A stretch of 64,000 nt of DNA from NCBI GenBank assembly GCA_016178015.1, contig JACOUB010000026.1, positions 100,402 to 164,401 of the forward strand. The letters are read 5' to 3'. The DNA comes from Methylocystis sp. (GTDB taxonomy: Bacteria; Pseudomonadota; Alphaproteobacteria; Rhizobiales; Beijerinckiaceae). Both the position numbers and the translations under genes were made by a program. Below are positions 61,884 through 64,000 of this stretch, in pieces (the stretch's first letter is position 1; each line of letters begins with the position of its first letter). The notes beneath the pieces are model-generated. The model searched no databases. It was not told the origin of the DNA and saw nothing but the letters and a program-made list of their open reading frames with translations.

Positions 61884-64000
61884 ATGCACATGCGACAGAC
61901 GCTCAAATCCTGCTTTGTCTTGCTGGCGTTCGCGGTGTTTGCGTTCCCCGCATGGGCCCAGCCCGCCGACCAGTCCACGGAAAAGCGCGTTGCGCTCGTC
62001 ATCGGCAACGCCAACTACCAGGCGAAGCCGCTGCAAACCCCCGCCAATGACGGAGGGTTGATCGCCCAAACCTTGCAAGCCGCCGGCTTCGACGTATCCG
62101 GCGCCCGCGACCTCGACGAAGATTCGCTGCGTCACGCTGTTCGAGATTTCGTCGAAAAGGTTTCGGCTTCGGGACCCAACACGGTCGCCTTCGTGTATTT
62201 CGGCGGATACGGCGTGCAGCTCGAAGGCGAAAACTACCTCGTACCCGTCGATGTCGGCCGCGATGCGGACGCGCCGTCCAGGTCGGTGCGCGTCGCCGAT
62301 TTTCTCAGGCCGCTCTCGGCGCTGCAGTTGAAGCTCGGCATGATCGTCCTGGACGCGGCGCGGCTGAGCCCCTTCTCCGTTTCGGGCCAGACGCTTGCCG
62401 GCGGCCTGGCGCTGCTCGAGCCGGTCCCCAACATGATGGCGGCCTTCAACGCCGCGCCAGGAACCGCCGCGCCCGACGAAAAGGGGCCCTATGGCGCCTA
62501 CGCGCAGGCGCTGGCCGAGATGATGCGCGAGGGCGGCTTGTCGCCCGGCGAGGTGTTCGAACGGGTGCGGCTGCGCGTCAACGAAGCGACCAAGGGCGCG
62601 CAAGTGCCATGGAATTCCGTCGCGCCGGAAACGTCCTTCGTGTTTTTCCAACGGGCGGCGGATGCGCCACGGCCTCCCGCCCCTGTCGAACAAACCGCCG
62701 CCGTCCGCTCCAAACCTATTCGCAGCCTCGGCCCGAAGGACGGTTATCTCGCCGCTGTGAGAAGGGATACTCTTCCCGCATATGAGGAGTTTGTCGCCGC
62801 CTATCCCAGCGACGCCATGGCCAAGCGAGTGCGGGCGCTCGCCGCGGCCCGGCGCGAGGCAATCATCTGGCGTCGAACCCGTATCGCCGACACGCCGAAC
62901 GCTTACTGGACCTATCTGCGGCGCTATCCGCACGGACCGCATGCCTGGGATGCGCGTCGCCGGCTTGCGGAAATCGCCGCCGCGCTCGAGCCGCCGCCGT
63001 ATTTTGATCCCATCGACTACGATGTGCCGCCGCCGCCGCCCGAAGAGATCATCTATATCGACCGCCCGGTTCTCATTTTCGACGATCCAGAGTTCGGCTT
63101 TGCGCCGCCGCCGCCGCCGCCGATCTATTTCCTGCCGCCGCCGCCGCCCGACTTCGTGGTGTTGCCGCCGCCTGTCGTGTTCGTCGAGCCGTTCATCTTG
63201 CCGATCCCGGCGTTCGTGCCGATACCGGTCTTTGTAAATCCGCCGTCGGACGTGTTGCCGCCGGCCAACAACATCGTCTTCAACAACATTCACAACACCA
63301 TCGTCGTCAACAACGCCACCAATGTGGTCACCGTAAAAAATCAGAGTGGGCAAGTCGTATCGACCGCCCCGTTGAAGGCGACGGCGCCCGGCGCGCCGAC
63401 GGTCCCGGCGGTCGGCGCTTCCCTGCCGCCTTTCGTAGCGCAGAAAGCGGCGCAAACTGCTCCCGCGCAACCCTGCGCGCCGCCACAAGCCGCGCCCGGA
63501 ACGGCGCCCGGCGCCGCGCCTGGCGCCCCAGGACGTGCGCCAGGCATCCTGCCTGTGCCTGTTCCTGTGCCCATTCCGGGGAAGGGTCAGCCGGCGCTCG
63601 GCGTCCCCGGCCAAGCTCCGCCGCCAGCTCCCGCGACGCCCGGCGCGCCGCCTACAGCCGCTCCCGCACTGCCGGCGCCCGGAGTGAAGCCGCCCGCCGG
63701 CGGGGCGCCGCCGCCTACGGCCGCCCCCGCGCCGAGCCCTCCGGCGACCACAGCGCCGTCGCCTCCCGGCGACCACAAGCTGCCGACGCCGCCAGCTCCC
63801 GCGAAACCTGGCGGGACCCCGCCTACGGCCGCTCCCGCGGCCAAACCTCCGCCGCCGGTGGATGTGGCGCCGCCGCCGGTCCGCCAGGCGCCGCCGCCGG
63901 TGCATGTGGCGCCGCCGCCGGTCCGCCAGGCGCCGCCGCCGGTGGATGTGGCGCCGCCGCCGGTCCGCCAGGCGCCGCCGCCGGTGGATGTGGCGCCGCC
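61884..64000 (+). CDS. Caspase-fold (C14) protein lacking catalytic residues, with Pro-rich tail; runs off the window
   Basis: 705 residues visible, no stop. Signal peptide: CFVLLAFAVFAFPAWAQ. The caspase-like domain starts RVALVIGNANYQ and continues PLQTPANDGGLIAQTLQAAG. The catalytic histidine block, normally YxGHGVQ, reads VYFGGYGVQLEGENYLVPVD, with Tyr for His. The cysteine block, normally LDACRNNPF, reads IVLDAARLSPF, with Ala for Cys. From ~residue 370 the protein is Pro-rich with hydrophobic beta-like segments (IIYIDRPVLIFDDPEFGF) and an Asn-rich stretch (NNIVFNNIHNTIVVNNATN), ending in tandem PPPVDVAPPPVRQA repeats. It is a non-catalytic, probably periplasmic or surface scaffold. Confidence 0.85.
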   Translation, partial: MHMRQTLKSCFVLLAFAVFAFPAWAQPADQSTEKRVALVIGNANYQAKPLQTPANDGGLIAQTLQAAGFDVSGARDLDEDSLRHAVRDFVEKVSASGPNTVAFVYFGGYGVQLEGENYLVPVDVGRDADAPSRSVRVADFLRPLSALQLKLGMIVLDAARLSPFSVSGQTLAGGLALLEPVPNMMAAFNAAPGTAAPDEKGPYGAYAQALAEMMREGGLSPGEVFERVRLRVNEATKGAQVPWNSVAPETSFVFFQRAADAPRPPAPVEQTAAVRSKPIRSLGPKDGYLAAVRRDTLPAYEEFVAAYPSDAMAKRVRALAAARREAIIWRRTRIADTPNAYWTYLRRYPHGPHAWDARRRLAEIAAALEPPPYFDPIDYDVPPPPPEEIIYIDRPVLIFDDPEFGFAPPPPPPIYFLPPPPPDFVVLPPPVVFVEPFILPIPAFVPIPVFVNPPSDVLPPANNIVFNNIHNTIVVNNATNVVTVKNQSGQVVSTAPLKATAPGAPTVPAVGASLPPFVAQKAAQTAPAQPCAPPQAAPGTAPGAAPGAPGRAPGILPVPVPVPIPGKGQPALGVPGQAPPPAPATPGAPPTAAPALPAPGVKPPAGGAPPPTAAPAPSPPATTAPSPPGDHKLPTPPAPAKPGGTPPTAAPAAKPPPPVDVAPPPVRQAPPPVHVAPPPVRQAPPPVDVAPPPVRQAPPPVDVAP
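63857..64000 (+). repeat. 42-base tandem repeat encoding PPPVDVAPPPVRQA
   Basis: Units begin at 63857, 63899, 63941 and 63983 with GGTGGATGTGGCGCCGCC (one copy has GGTGCATG). Each encodes 14 residues. The last unit is cut by the window end, so the copy number is unknown. Confidence 0.85.

Noticed and set aside
61818..63905. Long minus-strand frame (695 residues) over the caspase-like gene
   Set aside because: It is Arg/Gly low-complexity and antisense to a gene with clear signal peptide and domain motifs; open because of GC-rich codon bias.
63857..64000. CRISPR-like array
   Set aside because: The regular repeats are in frame, encode a 14-residue Pro-rich unit, and have no unique spacers.

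Overview
The window is a GC-rich alphaproteobacterial chromosome segment. It probably comes from a Hyphomicrobiales member near Methylocystis/Methylosinus or Beijerinckiaceae. Support comes from the sdhCDAB order, a short (type 2) ArgC, a COX15-type heme A synthase, Rhizobiales-style intergenic palindromes, and a caspase-like protein with a long Pro-rich tail. The genus is an inference from style, not a proven assignment.

Layout. (1) 1-14 kb is mostly housekeeping: the end of a J-domain protein, a membrane-anchored repeat protein, a decayed GDP-fucose synthase, a secreted phosphoesterase, a VanZ-like protein, alanine racemase, sdhCDAB, aspartate-semialdehyde dehydrogenase, a LolA-like protein and a SulP transporter. 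(2) 14.7-54.8 kb is a large surface-polysaccharide locus. It opens with an RfaH-type NusG paralogue followed by a leader carrying a perfect match to the ops element. It then encodes nucleotide-sugar enzymes (tviB, tviC, rfbA, rfbB, a C-methyltransferase/aminotransferase/3,5-epimerase trio, acetyltransferase, SDRs), several methyltransferases, a Wzx-type flippase, an EpsG/Wzy-type polymerase, an asparagine-synthase-like amidotransferase, six glycosyltransferases and, on the opposite strand at the far end, a WbaP-type initiating sugar transferase. (3) 55-64 kb returns to the core: tRNA-Pro, a MerR regulator, ctaA, argC, a GIY-YIG protein, rpsI/rplM, amt and a caspase-like protein that runs off the end.

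The genes of the locus fit a Wzx/Wzy-type pathway. An initiating transferase loads undecaprenyl phosphate, glycosyltransferases extend the unit with N-acetylgalactosaminuronic acid-type and dTDP-6-deoxyhexose-type sugars, methyl, acetyl and perhaps amide groups decorate it, and the unit is flipped and polymerised. No export (Wza/Wzc) or chain-length genes are in the window.

The locus is a mosaic. Several genes are visibly AT-rich. Two glycosyltransferases have partial decayed duplicates nearby. A phage-type lysozyme and a beta-helix fragment are embedded in it. A tyrosine recombinase with a divergent HTH gene interrupts it, and one ~110-base dispersed repeat occurs in opposite orientations at 14.5 and 44.2 kb. 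The observations I rate highest are the RfaH-like gene plus ops element, and the terminal caspase-fold protein in which both catalytic residues are replaced.
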